DNA of 12,894 nucleotides from JBIOJM01 sp044450785 (GCA_044450785.1 JBIOJM010000302.1:1-12894); one strand, 5' to 3'. Numbered from the stretch's first letter, positions 6,393-12,894 are shown. Translations and numbers: made by a program. The notes: a model not told the origin generated them from the sequence alone.

Positions 6393-6545
6393 GCCTTCAA
6401 TCACTCGTCCCATCCCCCTGCCTGTTAGTGCCGCGGGAATGGTACGGTTATACACCTTTCCGTCCGTCTCGGCGGTTTGGCCTGGCCTTCGCGGTCCCCA
6501 TCAGCGGGACTCTCACGTCTCGTTCAACTGACCGCACACTCCGCA

Positions 6546-6554
6546 CCCCACACC
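6546..6554. repeat. Left 9-bp target-site duplication
   Basis: CCCCACACC directly abuts the left end of the element at 6555 and is repeated exactly at 6804-6812. The surroundings are C-rich, so chance agreement is not excluded, but the exact abutment on both sides argues for a target duplication. Confidence 0.65.
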
Positions 6555-6803
6555 CAACGCCGTTAAGCATTCTGGGCGGGCGGCGAATTGGGAGCACGTG
6601 TCAATCCCCCATTTGATGCTCAAGACTCGATTTATCGAGCAAATGGCCTCGCAGATCGAAGCATTCACCGAGCATCGTGGAGGTCTCTGTGTCGTCTTTC
6701 GCTCCGCGAAAGACCTTGCATTTCGCGGAGCTAAAGTCGACTTTACTCGAGTCTGTACCATCATTGCAGGGATTCTGTCCGAAAAAAATCCCTAACGGCG
6801 TTG
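6555..6803. mobile_element. MITE-like non-autonomous element, 249 bp, with 11-bp perfect TIRs
   Basis: The ends are CAACGCCGTTA (6555-6565) and TAACGGCGTTG (6793-6803), perfect inverted repeats of 11 bp; five of the next eight positions also agree. Both ends abut CCCCACACC (6546-6554, 6804-6812), a 9-bp target-site duplication. The inside is lower in G+C than the flanks and unusually symmetric: CTCGAT-tt-ATCGAG (6626-6639) nested in CCATTTG/CAAATGG (6609-6646), GTCTTTCGC-tcc-GCGAAAGAC (6694-6714), the 14-bp palindrome TAAAGTCGACTTTA (6732-6745), and AGGGATT/AATCCCT (6768-6793). It encodes no transposase, so it would move only by a transposase in trans. It sits just downstream of the DUF1501 stop codon and upstream of the sigma gene. 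A nine-base duplication occurs in several IS families; I cannot name the parent. Confidence 0.75.
6694..6714. repeat. Perfect 9-bp hairpin inside the MITE
   Basis: GTCTTTCGC-tcc-GCGAAAGAC has a three-base loop. Its TTTCGCTCCGCGAAA core is repeated in inverted, slightly altered form at about 6720-6735 (TTTCGCGGAGCTAAA), so alternative pairings exist. It could fold on either strand and attenuate read-through from the DUF1501 gene, though no T-run follows. Confidence 0.6.
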
Positions 6804-6812
6804 CCCCACACC
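6804..6812. repeat. Right 9-bp target-site duplication
   Basis: Exact copy of the CCCCACACC at 6546-6554, directly abutting the right terminal inverted repeat. It lies 7 bases from the DUF1501 stop codon, which places the insertion immediately after that gene. Confidence 0.65.
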
Positions 6813-6819
6813 CCAGTCC

Positions 6820-8289
6820 TCACCCCAGGACCTCCTTGACGACCGTACCGTGCACGTCGGTCAGCCGGTGGTGCCGCCCCTGGTACTGGAACGTCAGCTT
6901 GGTGTGGTCGATGCCCAGGCAATGAAGGATCGTGGCGTGCAGGTCATGGACGTGCACGGGGTCGCGGGCGATGTTGTAGCCGAAGTCGTCGGTCGCGCCG
7001 TGAGTGATGCCGGGCTTGATCCCTCCGCCGGCCATCCAAATTGTGAAGCAACGTGGATGGTGGTCGCGCCCGTAGTCCTGGGCGGTCAGCGTGCCCTGGC
7101 AGTAGACGGTCCGGCCGAATTCGCCGCCCCAGACGACGAGGGTGTCGTCGAGCAGACCGCGCTGTCTGAGGTCCGTGACGAGGGCGGCTGACGCTTGGTC
7201 GGTATCGCGGCACTGGCCGGCGATCTGGGTGGGGAGATGGGTATGCTGGTCCCAGCCGCGGTGGAAGAGCTGGATGAACCGCACACCGCGTTCCGCCAGC
7301 CGTCGCGCCAGCAGGCAGTTGGCGGCGTAAGTCCCCGGCCTGCGTGAGTCGGGGCCGTACAGCTCGAAGACCCGGTCGGGCTCGCCCGAGAGGTCGATCA
7401 GCTCGGGGACCGACGTTTGCATCCGGTATGCCATCTCGTACTGCGCGATCCGCGTCAGGATCTCCGGGTCGCCGAACTCGCGATGATTGAGCGCGTCCAG
7501 CTTCGACAGGTCGTCGAGCGTGCGGCGCCGGGCGGCGGGCGAAAGACCGGCCGGGTTGGAAAGGTAGAGCACCGGGTCGCCGACCGAGCGGAACTTGATT
7601 CCCTGGTAGGTGGTCGGCAGAAAGCCGCTCCCCCACAGCCGGTCGTAGAGCGGCTGGTCGTTGGGGTTGCCGGACCCGCGCGAGATCATGACCACGAAGG
7701 CCGGCAGGTCCTGGTTCTCGCTCCCCAGGCCGTACGACGCCCACGCGCCGATGCTGGGCCGCCCGGCAAGCTGGGCGCCCGTCTGGAAAAAGGTGACGGC
7801 CGGGTCGTGGTTGATTGCCTCGGTGTGCATTGTCTTGATGAAGCACAGCTCGTCCGCCACCCGGGCCGTATGAGGCAAAAGGTCGGAGAGCGTCGCGCCG
7901 CTCTGGCCGTGAGCGGCGAATCGGAACCGGCTCGCCGCGACCGGGAATCGGTCCTGTCGCGAGGTCATACCCGTCAGCCGCTGCCCCATCCGGATCGAGG
8001 CCGGCAGGTCGGTGCCTTGAAGTCGGTCGAGCAGCGGCTTGGGATCGAACAGGTCCATCTGCGAGGGCGCGCCCGACTGGAACAGGTAGATCACCCGCCT
8101 GGCCCTGGGAGCGAAGTTGGGGAATCCCGGGATGCCCGCGCCCGTGACGGATCGGGATCCGCCGCGATCACCCGCCAGGAGATCGCGGTCGAGGAGCGAC
8201 GCCAGGGCGATCGTCCCCAGCCCGGCGCTGGCCCGCCCGAAGAAGTGCCGGCGCGTCACGTGCTGCTCGCGTTCGATCGATGGGTCCAC
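6820..8289 (-). CDS. DUF1501 family protein, Tat-exported
   Basis: A 489-residue protein from GTG 8289, preceded by a clear AAGGAG at 8304-8299 that lies in the end of the upstream gene. Residues 12-18 (TRRHFFG) followed by a hydrophobic stretch (ASAGLGTIALASLL) form a twin-arginine signal, so it should be folded with any cofactor in the cytoplasm and exported. The body is a full-length DUF1501 domain, related to the alkaline phosphatase/sulfatase-like fold: RRVIYLFQSGAPSQMDLFDP near 65-84, FHRGWDQHTHLP, VVWGGEFGRT at about 385-394, DHHPRCFTIWMAGGG, and HDLHATILHCLGID near 448-461. These His/Asp-rich motifs suggest metal binding by analogy, but the enzymatic role is unknown. It follows the cytochrome/DUF1553 gene with a six-base gap, the usual planctomycete pairing, so the two are very probably co-transcribed and act together outside the cytoplasm. 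Confidence 0.93.
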   Translation of the reverse strand: MDPSIEREQHVTRRHFFGRASAGLGTIALASLLDRDLLAGDRGGSRSVTGAGIPGFPNFAPRARRVIYLFQSGAPSQMDLFDPKPLLDRLQGTDLPASIRMGQRLTGMTSRQDRFPVAASRFRFAAHGQSGATLSDLLPHTARVADELCFIKTMHTEAINHDPAVTFFQTGAQLAGRPSIGAWASYGLGSENQDLPAFVVMISRGSGNPNDQPLYDRLWGSGFLPTTYQGIKFRSVGDPVLYLSNPAGLSPAARRRTLDDLSKLDALNHREFGDPEILTRIAQYEMAYRMQTSVPELIDLSGEPDRVFELYGPDSRRPGTYAANCLLARRLAERGVRFIQLFHRGWDQHTHLPTQIAGQCRDTDQASAALVTDLRQRGLLDDTLVVWGGEFGRTVYCQGTLTAQDYGRDHHPRCFTIWMAGGGIKPGITHGATDDFGYNIARDPVHVHDLHATILHCLGIDHTKLTFQYQGRHHRLTDVHGTVVKEVLG

Positions 8290-8295
8290 GGCGCG

Positions 8296-11200
8296 TCACT
8301 CCTTGGTGATCGTCTCGTCGAGGTTGAGGATCAGTTGGGCCATGGCCGTGTAGGCCGCCAGCTCGCAGGGGTCGACACGCGGGTCGCGGGTCGATTCGCC
8401 GGCAGTGACCAGTGCGTTCGCCGCCGAGGGAGCGCGCCGGAAGCGCGCGAGCTGGTCGTGGAACCCGGCGAGCAGGATGGCGAGCTCTTGGGGCCGCGGC
8501 CGGCGGGCCGTCGCGGCCTGGAAAGCCGCGGTGAGCCGCGGTTCGGGCATCGCTCCGAAATCGCTCATCATCCGTTCGGCGAAGGCACGCGCCGCCTCGA
8601 CGTAGGTGACGTCGTTCAGCACGTCGAGTGCCTGCAGCGGAGTATTCGTCCGGGTTTCTCGCACGATGCAGGTCTCACGGCCGGGCGCGTCGAACGCGAC
8701 CATGGCGGGCGGGGGTACGGTGCGTTTCCAAAACGTGTAGATGCTCCGGCGGTAGAGGTTCGGGCCATGGTCCTGAACGTAGTCGGCGTCGGCCAGCTCG
8801 TTCCAGAGCCCGGGCGGTTGGTACGGTTTCACGGACGGCCCGCCGGTTCGCTCGACCAGGAGCCCGCCAAGTCGAAGCGCCTGGTCGCGGATCATCTCGG
8901 CCGGCAGCCGCAGCCGCGGCCCACGCGCCAGCAGGCGGTTCTCGGGGTCGCGATCGAGCCCGGCCGCGGTCACGCGCGACGATTGCCGGTACGTGGCGCT
9001 CGTGACCATCAGCCGGAGCAGTTTCTTGATGTCCCAGCCGGACCGGACGAGTTCGGTCGCCAGCCAGTCGAGCAGCTCCGGGTGGCTCGGGGGCTCACCC
9101 TGGGCGCCGAAGTCATCGACGGTCTTTACCAGCCCCGTGCCGAAGAGCATCTGCCAGTCGCGGTTGACCGCGACCCGCGCCGTCAGTGGGTTTGACAGGT
9201 CGACCAGCCAGCGGGCCAGGTTCAGCCGGCCCGGCTGCGCGCGTGCCGTGCCCGAGGAAAGACAGGCCGGGATACCGGGCTCGACCCGGGGCCCGGGCTG
9301 GTCGTACTGGCCGCGGAACAGGACATGGGTCGCGCGCGGGGCCGGCAGCTCCTCCATGACCATCGTCGTGGGGATGCTGTCGGCCAGCTCGTCGATCGCG
9401 GTCCGCAACGAGCCGATTTGTGCGTGCAGCGCTCGGACCGAGTCAGGGGCATCGGTTGCCAGGAAACAACCGCGGAGCTTCCGCGCCTGGCCGTCGCCAC
9501 GGCGGGCCGGGGGAATCCGCAGGATCTCGGTGATCGACTCCCTGGTCGCCAGGACCTCGACCTCACCGGCGGCGAGTGCCGCGGCATGGACGCTGGGCTC
9601 GTCGATGGCACCCACAAACCGGCTGCCCGCCCCGCCGCCGGCGCCGATCCGCAGTGGCTCCTTGCTCTGGAACGATTGATTCAGCTCATCGAGCACGACC
9701 TTGGTCGGCACGAGCTTGCCGTCGACATAAACCTTCACCCCTGCCGCAAGCCGTGAGCCGTCGTAGGTGACGGCGACGTGCGTCCCCTTTTCGGCGGGGA
9801 CGACGGCTGCCGTCTCGACGCGGATCGCGTCGTCCAGCCACCGCTTGACGAGGTTGACCTGGATCTTGCCTCGGTCGAGTACAAGGCTGTAACCCTCCCC
9901 TTCCGGCTCGTCGACCGTGCGCGAGAGGATGGTTCCCCCATGCGGTCCGGCCGGTTTGATCCACGCGCTCAAGGTGAACTTGTCGAGGAAGCCGAACCCG
10001 GCGACGTCCCCGGCGTCGAGAAACCCACGGCCGTCGAGCACGAGGGCCGATCCGGCACGCCCCGACGTGAACTGAGGCTGGCCGTCGCGGAAATGGGGTT
10101 CGACCTTGGGTCTGGTTCCTCCCGGTCGGATATCGCCGTCAAAGCCATAGCGAGCGACCAGGTGGTCTTCGGAAACCCAGTCGAACGGCGGGCGCTCGCG
10201 CAGCGACGACTCCCAGGGTGCCTGGGCCGACGCGACTTCGGGCTCGCGCGCCCGGGCCTGCCGCTCCAGGTCCGCCAGCCGGGCCCGGAGCGCGCCCTGC
10301 TGTTCCCGCTGCGCGCGGGTCGGCGTCTTGATCATCGGGGGCGAGTTGCCGAGCTTGATCGCCCGTCCGTTCTCGGGGACATTGTTGAAGAAGGCGAAGA
10401 ACTTGTAGAAATCCTCCTGTGTGAACGGGTCGAACTTGTGGCTATGGCACCGGGCGCAGGCGAGCGTCAGGCCCAGCCAGACGGTCGCCGTCGTATCGAC
10501 GCGATCGACGACGTACTCGACCGCATACTCCTCGGGGATGATGCCCCCTTCGCTGTTACCGCGATGGTTGCGATTGAACCCGGTCGCAATCTTCTGGTCG
10601 AGGGTCGGCGAGGGGAGCAGGTCGCCGGCTAGCTGCTCGATCGTGAACTGATCGAACGGCAGGTTGCGGTTGTACGCATCGATCACCCAGTCGCGCCACC
10701 GCCACATGATGCGCGGGCCGTCGGTTTGATAGCCGCTGGTGTCGGCGTACCGGGCCCCGTTCAGCCAGCGGCTGGCCAGCCGCTCACCGAGGGCCGGTGA
10801 GCTCAGCAGCCGGTCGACCACCCGCTCGTAAGCGTTGGGACTTACATCGTTCTCGAACGCGAGGATGTCGGCGCGGGTGGGGGGCAATCCCGTGAGATCC
10901 AGCGTGACGCGCCGGATCAAGATGCCCCGCTCGGCTTCGGAAGCCGGCGCGAGCCCCTCTTGCTCCAGGCGGGCCAGGATGAACGCGTCGATTGGGTTGC
11001 GGGCGCGGTCCTGGTGCTGGACGTGGGGCACTTGCGGGCGCCGGGGCGGGATGAACGCCCAGTGCGACTGCCACTTTGCCCCTTCGGAGATCCAGCGGCC
11101 GATCCGATCGATCTGGGCGGCGCTGAGAGTTTTCCCCGACTTGACGGGCGGCATCCGTTCCGAAACGTCCTCGGCCGTGATCCGTTGGTAGAGCTCGCTG

Positions 11201-11493
11201 GTCTCGAGGTCGCCCGGCACGATCGCGCGGCCTCCGTCGCGGTCCGCCTTGGCCGGCGACTCCTGATCCAGCCGCAGGTTGGCCTTGCGCTTGGCGCCGT
11301 CGGGCCCGTGGCATTGATAACAGTTGTCCGAGAGGATCGGCCGGATGTCGCGGTTGAACTCGACCTTCGGCGACCCGCCCGGCCCTGCCGCGCCTGGTGC
11401 CCGAGTCTTTCCAGCGCCCGAGAGCGCGACCACGACGATCGCGAGCACGCCAGCAATCCATCCCACGGTGAGCCTCCCGCGTGATCGCTCCAT
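8296..11493 (-). CDS. PSCyt1-DUF1549-LamG-DUF1553 protein (planctomycete c-type cytochrome domain)
   Basis: A 1065-residue protein with, in order: an N-terminal hydrophobic signal/anchor (about 9-25); a Planctomycete cytochrome C domain with the haem motif CYQCH (C58, C61, H62) and a likely distal Met in ERMPP (about 112-116); DUF1549 (about 165-370), ending in the conserved CARCHSHKFDP (346-356), a second CxxCH; a short helical linker; a LamG/concanavalin-like domain (about 440-645, with LDGRGFLD, FTLSAWIKP, VYVDGK); and DUF1553 (about 770-1030: ARVAVNRDWQMLFGTGLVKT, SATYRQSS, RETRTNTPLQALDVLND). The family is presumed to couple extracytoplasmic electron transfer to a polymer-related function; the LamG domain hints at carbohydrate or protein binding. 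ATG 11493 has no evident Shine-Dalgarno, whereas GTG 11466 follows GGGAGG by six bases and is an alternative start. The first gene of a pair with DUF1501. Confidence 0.93.
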   Translation of the reverse strand: MERSRGRLTVGWIAGVLAIVVVALSGAGKTRAPGAAGPGGSPKVEFNRDIRPILSDNCYQCHGPDGAKRKANLRLDQESPAKADRDGGRAIVPGDLETSELYQRITAEDVSERMPPVKSGKTLSAAQIDRIGRWISEGAKWQSHWAFIPPRRPQVPHVQHQDRARNPIDAFILARLEQEGLAPASEAERGILIRRVTLDLTGLPPTRADILAFENDVSPNAYERVVDRLLSSPALGERLASRWLNGARYADTSGYQTDGPRIMWRWRDWVIDAYNRNLPFDQFTIEQLAGDLLPSPTLDQKIATGFNRNHRGNSEGGIIPEEYAVEYVVDRVDTTATVWLGLTLACARCHSHKFDPFTQEDFYKFFAFFNNVPENGRAIKLGNSPPMIKTPTRAQREQQGALRARLADLERQARAREPEVASAQAPWESSLRERPPFDWVSEDHLVARYGFDGDIRPGGTRPKVEPHFRDGQPQFTSGRAGSALVLDGRGFLDAGDVAGFGFLDKFTLSAWIKPAGPHGGTILSRTVDEPEGEGYSLVLDRGKIQVNLVKRWLDDAIRVETAAVVPAEKGTHVAVTYDGSRLAAGVKVYVDGKLVPTKVVLDELNQSFQSKEPLRIGAGGGAGSRFVGAIDEPSVHAAALAAGEVEVLATRESITEILRIPPARRGDGQARKLRGCFLATDAPDSVRALHAQIGSLRTAIDELADSIPTTMVMEELPAPRATHVLFRGQYDQPGPRVEPGIPACLSSGTARAQPGRLNLARWLVDLSNPLTARVAVNRDWQMLFGTGLVKTVDDFGAQGEPPSHPELLDWLATELVRSGWDIKKLLRLMVTSATYRQSSRVTAAGLDRDPENRLLARGPRLRLPAEMIRDQALRLGGLLVERTGGPSVKPYQPPGLWNELADADYVQDHGPNLYRRSIYTFWKRTVPPPAMVAFDAPGRETCIVRETRTNTPLQALDVLNDVTYVEAARAFAERMMSDFGAMPEPRLTAAFQAATARRPRPQELAILLAGFHDQLARFRRAPSAANALVTAGESTRDPRVDPCELAAYTAMAQLILNLDETITKE
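8299..8304 (-). promoter_or_regulatory. Shine-Dalgarno for the DUF1501 gene within the upstream coding end
   Basis: AAGGAG on the - strand lies immediately before the upstream TGA and 9 bases before the GTG at 8289. It fixes the GTG start and implies coupled translation of the two genes. Confidence 0.7.
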
Positions 11494-11539
11494 TGGAGAG
11501 GGTTGGCCTAAGTCTCAGATGTTCCTTGGAAGGCCCAGA

Positions 11540-11887
11540 TTACAACGGCTCGCAGTCCGACTCGATGACGTGGCCGATCGCTTTGATGACATCGCGAAGC
11601 GCCATGTCATCGAGCACGCCGATCGGATCGGTCGCCAAGTCGAGTTGGGCCTTCTCGATGGAGAGCACGTTGTCGCATTGGGCCACGCAATCGACCGTGA
11701 AACCAAACCGCCCCACCCGAAACGGCACGCAGTTTGGGAGAGTGCTACGTACGGAGAACTTGGCCGACGTGCAGACGACGACCAAGGCATATCGCCCCCG
11801 GTTCAAGTCCTCGCGGGAGACGATGATCACCGGGTACGCCCCCGCTTGATCGAGGTCAGCCATGTAGACCTCGCCGGGCCGGATCAT
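11540..11887 (-). CDS. mazF: PemK/MazF family endoribonuclease toxin
   Basis: A complete 115-residue protein of typical MazF length. It begins MIRPGEVYMADLDQAG, the usual first strand of the MazF/PemK SH3-like barrel, followed by YPVIIVSREDLNRGRYALVV, then CTSAKF, LPNCVPF, and the C-terminal helix SIEKAQLDLATDPIGVL with ALRDVIKAIGHVI. The family cleaves mRNA at short sequence motifs as a dimer. The Thr of the second conserved motif (VVCTS) is present, but the position normally held by the catalytic Arg in RPxxxxS reads YP here (GAYPVIIVS), so activity is open to question. The ATG overlaps the antitoxin stop as ATGA. It lies 46 bases upstream of the cytochrome-domain gene on the same strand, so read-through is possible. 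TA identity is firm; activity is not. Confidence 0.88.
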   Translation of the reverse strand: MIRPGEVYMADLDQAGAYPVIIVSREDLNRGRYALVVVCTSAKFSVRSTLPNCVPFRVGRFGFTVDCVAQCDNVLSIEKAQLDLATDPIGVLDDMALRDVIKAIGHVIESDCEPL

Positions 11888-12102
11888 GGCTCCTCGCCCA
11901 ACCGGCCCGCGGCGTTGCGAAGTGCCACCGCACGGATGGCCCTCTGCTGCCGTTCGTCCTCCAAGGCTTCGCGGACGGCCTCGTACTCGGCCGCCGGGAT
12001 GAGCACATAGGCGTCGCTTGTCCGCGGGTCAATCACGCGCGGGGGTGTCTTCCCGAACGCGTCGAGGGTCTGTTGTTGCTGCTCTGTGAGCTCGATGGAC
12101 AC
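11884..12102 (-). CDS. Antitoxin of the MazF/PemK module
   Basis: Seventy-two codons from GTG 12102, chosen because GAGGAGG (12117-12111) stands 8 bases upstream; an in-frame ATG at 12129 would add nine residues but has no such site. The sequence SIELTEQQQQTLDAFGKTPP then RVIDPRTSDAYVLIPAAEYE is followed by a charged C-terminal helix (VREALEDERQQRAIRAVALR). It is small and acidic, lies upstream of the toxin, and overlaps it by four bases, the standard type II order. It does not show the AbrB-type swapped-hairpin pattern of classical MazE; the DPRTxxxYVLxPxxxYE pattern is more like Phd-style or planctomycete-type antitoxins. The C-terminal helix is the probable toxin-binding segment, and the N-terminus may bind DNA for autoregulation. 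Confidence 0.8.
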   Translation of the reverse strand: MSIELTEQQQQTLDAFGKTPPRVIDPRTSDAYVLIPAAEYEAVREALEDERQQRAIRAVALRNAAGRLGEEP

Positions 12103-12110
12103 GATAACCA

Positions 12111-12117
12111 CCTCCTC
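12111..12117 (-). promoter_or_regulatory. Strong Shine-Dalgarno of the antitoxin
   Basis: GAGGAGG on the - strand, 8 bases before GTG 12102. It decides the antitoxin start against the upstream ATG at 12129 and suggests that antitoxin is made in excess of toxin, whose own site (GAGGAG only two bases from ATG 11887) is badly spaced. Confidence 0.65.
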
Positions 12118-12186
12118 GCTAATGTCCATCCTACAATCTTAGCCGGGCCCCAGGGAAGGCCTGACGGGTGACTGTGAACCCAGCCG

Positions 12187-12397
12187 GATCACCATAAGAC
12201 ATCCACTTTTCTCACGCGAGAAGCAACCGGCACCATACATCCATTTTTCGTCCGCCGAGATGGATTTCGGATGGTGGGTGTCTGCAGATCGTTCCGGCGC
12301 GCGCCTCCAACGAAACGTGGGTGTCTGAAGATGATCCTCCAACAAGAAGTGGGTGTCTGAAGATCACCCTCCACGAGAAGTGGGTGTCTGAAGATCA
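12187..12397. repeat. Array of a 17-bp motif at whole-helical-turn spacing, with inverted copies at the left
   Basis: GTGGGTGTCTGAAGATC begins at 12317, 12349 and 12380, and a variant (GTGGGTGTCTGCAGATC) at 12274. The spacings are 43, 32 and 31 bp, close to four, three and three turns of B-DNA, so all copies present the same face. The 14-15 bases between copies are also conserved (CCTCCAACRAGAA), so the true unit is 31-32 bp. A degenerate copy in the opposite orientation starts at 12187 (GATCACCATAAGACATCCAC, about 16 of 20 matching) and a weaker one lies at about 12233 (ATACATCCATTTTTCG). The array is upstream of the TA operon. Both strands give open frames through it, but these just translate the repeat. 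It looks like a cooperative protein-binding array (transposon end, iterons or operator); which one is not determinable here. Confidence 0.75.
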
Positions 12398-12403
12398 CTC
12401 GTT

Positions 12404-12438
12404 CAGCAGTTTCCCCATGAGACGGCATGGTCCTGCTG
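12404..12438. other. Nested inverted repeat
   Basis: CAGCAG (12404-12409) pairs with CTGCTG (12433-12438), enclosing CCATG and CATGG with a six-base loop. There is no T-run on either side, so a terminator is not well supported. It immediately follows the repeat array. Confidence 0.3.
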
Positions 12439-12541
12439 TGTTGCGACAATTGAAGAAACCCAGAGGAGCGGTTAAACTTGGTCCAGGAGCCGGTGAATCG
12501 AGGCAGAGTGGTCAAGAAGTGAACGAAGAGGCACTTTGACA

Positions 12542-12750
12542 ATGCAGACCGCGAGACTGACCGTTCTGCGGCTGATCGGGGAGCACGAGGGCGAATGGGG
12601 TTGGTACCAGTTCGAACGAGCATTTGCTCCGGGCTGGTTTACCGACCTTCCGCCCACGACCCGGGCCCTGGGGTGATGAAAAGTTGGTCTTGCGGAGGTG
12701 CCTCGTTCATCGCGGTTTGGTTGCGCGCTTTCCCCGGCGAGCACCGCGTT
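12542..12750 (+). pseudogene. Small winged-helix-like protein, frameshifted at a G4 run
   Basis: From ATG 12542 the frame reads LTVLRLIGEHEGEWGWYQFE then RAFAPGWFTDLPPTTRALG and stops at 12674-12676 after 44 codons. Shortening the G4 run (12670-12673) by one base would continue it as GDEKLVLRRCLVHRGLVARF then PRRAPRF, ending near 12750 where a C-rich repeat begins. The combined product, a helical N-terminus and then LVLRRLVxRGLVAR, has the look of a small winged-helix or PadR-like module: the GLVAR phrase is typical of the end of a recognition helix leading into the wing. The ribosome-binding site is weak (AGAGG, 14 bases upstream). The family is a guess; joining the two frames is supported by the amino-acid style. 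Confidence 0.4.
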
Positions 12751-12756
12751 TCCTTT

Positions 12757-12777
12757 CCCCCCCTTGCGAAGGGGGGG
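12757..12777. repeat. C7TT-gcg-AAG7 palindrome, dispersed repeat or terminator-like hairpin
   Basis: Seven C and TT pair perfectly with AA and seven G around a three-base loop; a second G-run (CCAGGGGGGG) follows. The translated form (PPCEGGARGG) is a phrase I associate with a common dispersed intergenic repeat of environmental bacterial genomes. The stem is extremely stable and would terminate or stall transcription even without a T-run. Confidence 0.55.
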
Positions 12778-12793
12778 CCAGGGGGGGTGTCAC

Positions 12794-12894
12794 GCGACAT
12801 GACGTTTGATCGCGGAAATTCGGACACCAGGTTTGAGCGTATCTGTTCAAAAGATCTCTATCGGCGATTAGTGACGTTTAAGTTCATGACTCTC
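12794..12894. other. Unassigned end of window
   Basis: This stretch is less G+C-rich (CTGTTCAAAAGATCTCTATC and similar) and could hold a promoter. An ATG at 12884 is followed by only three codons before the window ends. I see no gene or motif. Confidence 0.3.

Noticed and set aside
6494..6510. GTCCC/GGGAC inverted repeat upstream of the sigma gene
   Set aside because: Only five pairs with a seven-base loop in G+C-rich sequence; not distinguishable from chance.
6598..6795. 65-codon + strand frame inside the MITE
   Set aside because: It lies wholly within the hairpin-rich element, has no ribosome-binding site and no recognisable domain.
7417..9195. 592-codon + strand open frame opposite the DUF1501 and DUF1553 genes
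   Set aside because: Its translation is Arg/Gly/Val-rich without motifs and it runs antisense across two strongly supported genes; long antisense frames are expected in this high-G+C sequence.
12274..12397. CRISPR array
   Set aside because: Intervals between the 17-bp cores are only 14-15 bp and are themselves conserved, so there are no spacers; no cas gene is near.
12189..12623. 144-codon - strand frame through the repeat array
   Set aside because: The translation (RHPLLVEGDLQTPTSCWRII and similar) simply reads the 31-32 bp repeat in changing frames; no start or motif supports a gene.

Overview
The window looks like chromosome of a high-G+C planctomycete, most likely of the Isosphaeraceae/Gemmataceae type. 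The main reason is a cytochrome-domain PSCyt1/DUF1549-LamG-DUF1553 gene followed directly by a Tat-exported DUF1501 gene, a pairing greatly expanded in that phylum. Supporting this are an ECF sigma factor with a C-terminal membrane/repeat extension and an NB-ARC protein with 42-residue kinesin-light-chain-type TPRs. The assignment rests on family recognition by eye; no search was run.

Left part (1-1734, + strand): a broken NB-ARC-TPR gene. Walker A and Walker B both survive but lie in different frames with most of the intervening segment missing. A 50-bp pair of GTAG-type REP hairpins lies inside the N-terminal fragment. From 1735 to 2139 no gene is visible. From 2140 to 3116 two + strand genes overlap by ATGA and are visibly less G+C-rich than their surroundings; they look like an orphan toxin-tip/immunity-type pair of unknown function.

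Middle (3102-6392, - strand): a small single-span membrane protein and a 70-codon reading frame that starts at the base after its stop; a remnant of a restriction-modification locus in which a helicase-type N-terminus is joined to a methyltransferase C-terminus; and an ECF sigma gene whose region 2 runs straight into region 4, with the C-terminal part out of frame at a 7-base homopolymer. Between the sigma gene and the next gene lies a 249-bp MITE-like element with 11-bp perfect terminal inverted repeats and a 9-bp target duplication.

Right part (6820-12102, - strand): an antitoxin and MazF/PemK toxin (ATGA overlap), then the 1065-residue cytochrome/LamG/DUF1553 protein and the DUF1501 protein, all on one strand with short gaps. 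From 12187 to 12397 is an array of a 17-bp motif spaced at whole helical turns (31, 32 and 43 bp), with inverted copies on its left. The window ends with a small frameshifted reading frame, a C7/G7 palindrome and about 100 bases with nothing recognised.

The intact biology is the exported DUF1501/PSCyt1 pair and the TA module. The most unusual features are the phased repeat array, the MITE, the REP pair, and the number of genes whose conserved N- and C-terminal motifs are joined by internal loss. That pattern means either an accessory region in decay or assembly/sequencing collapse.
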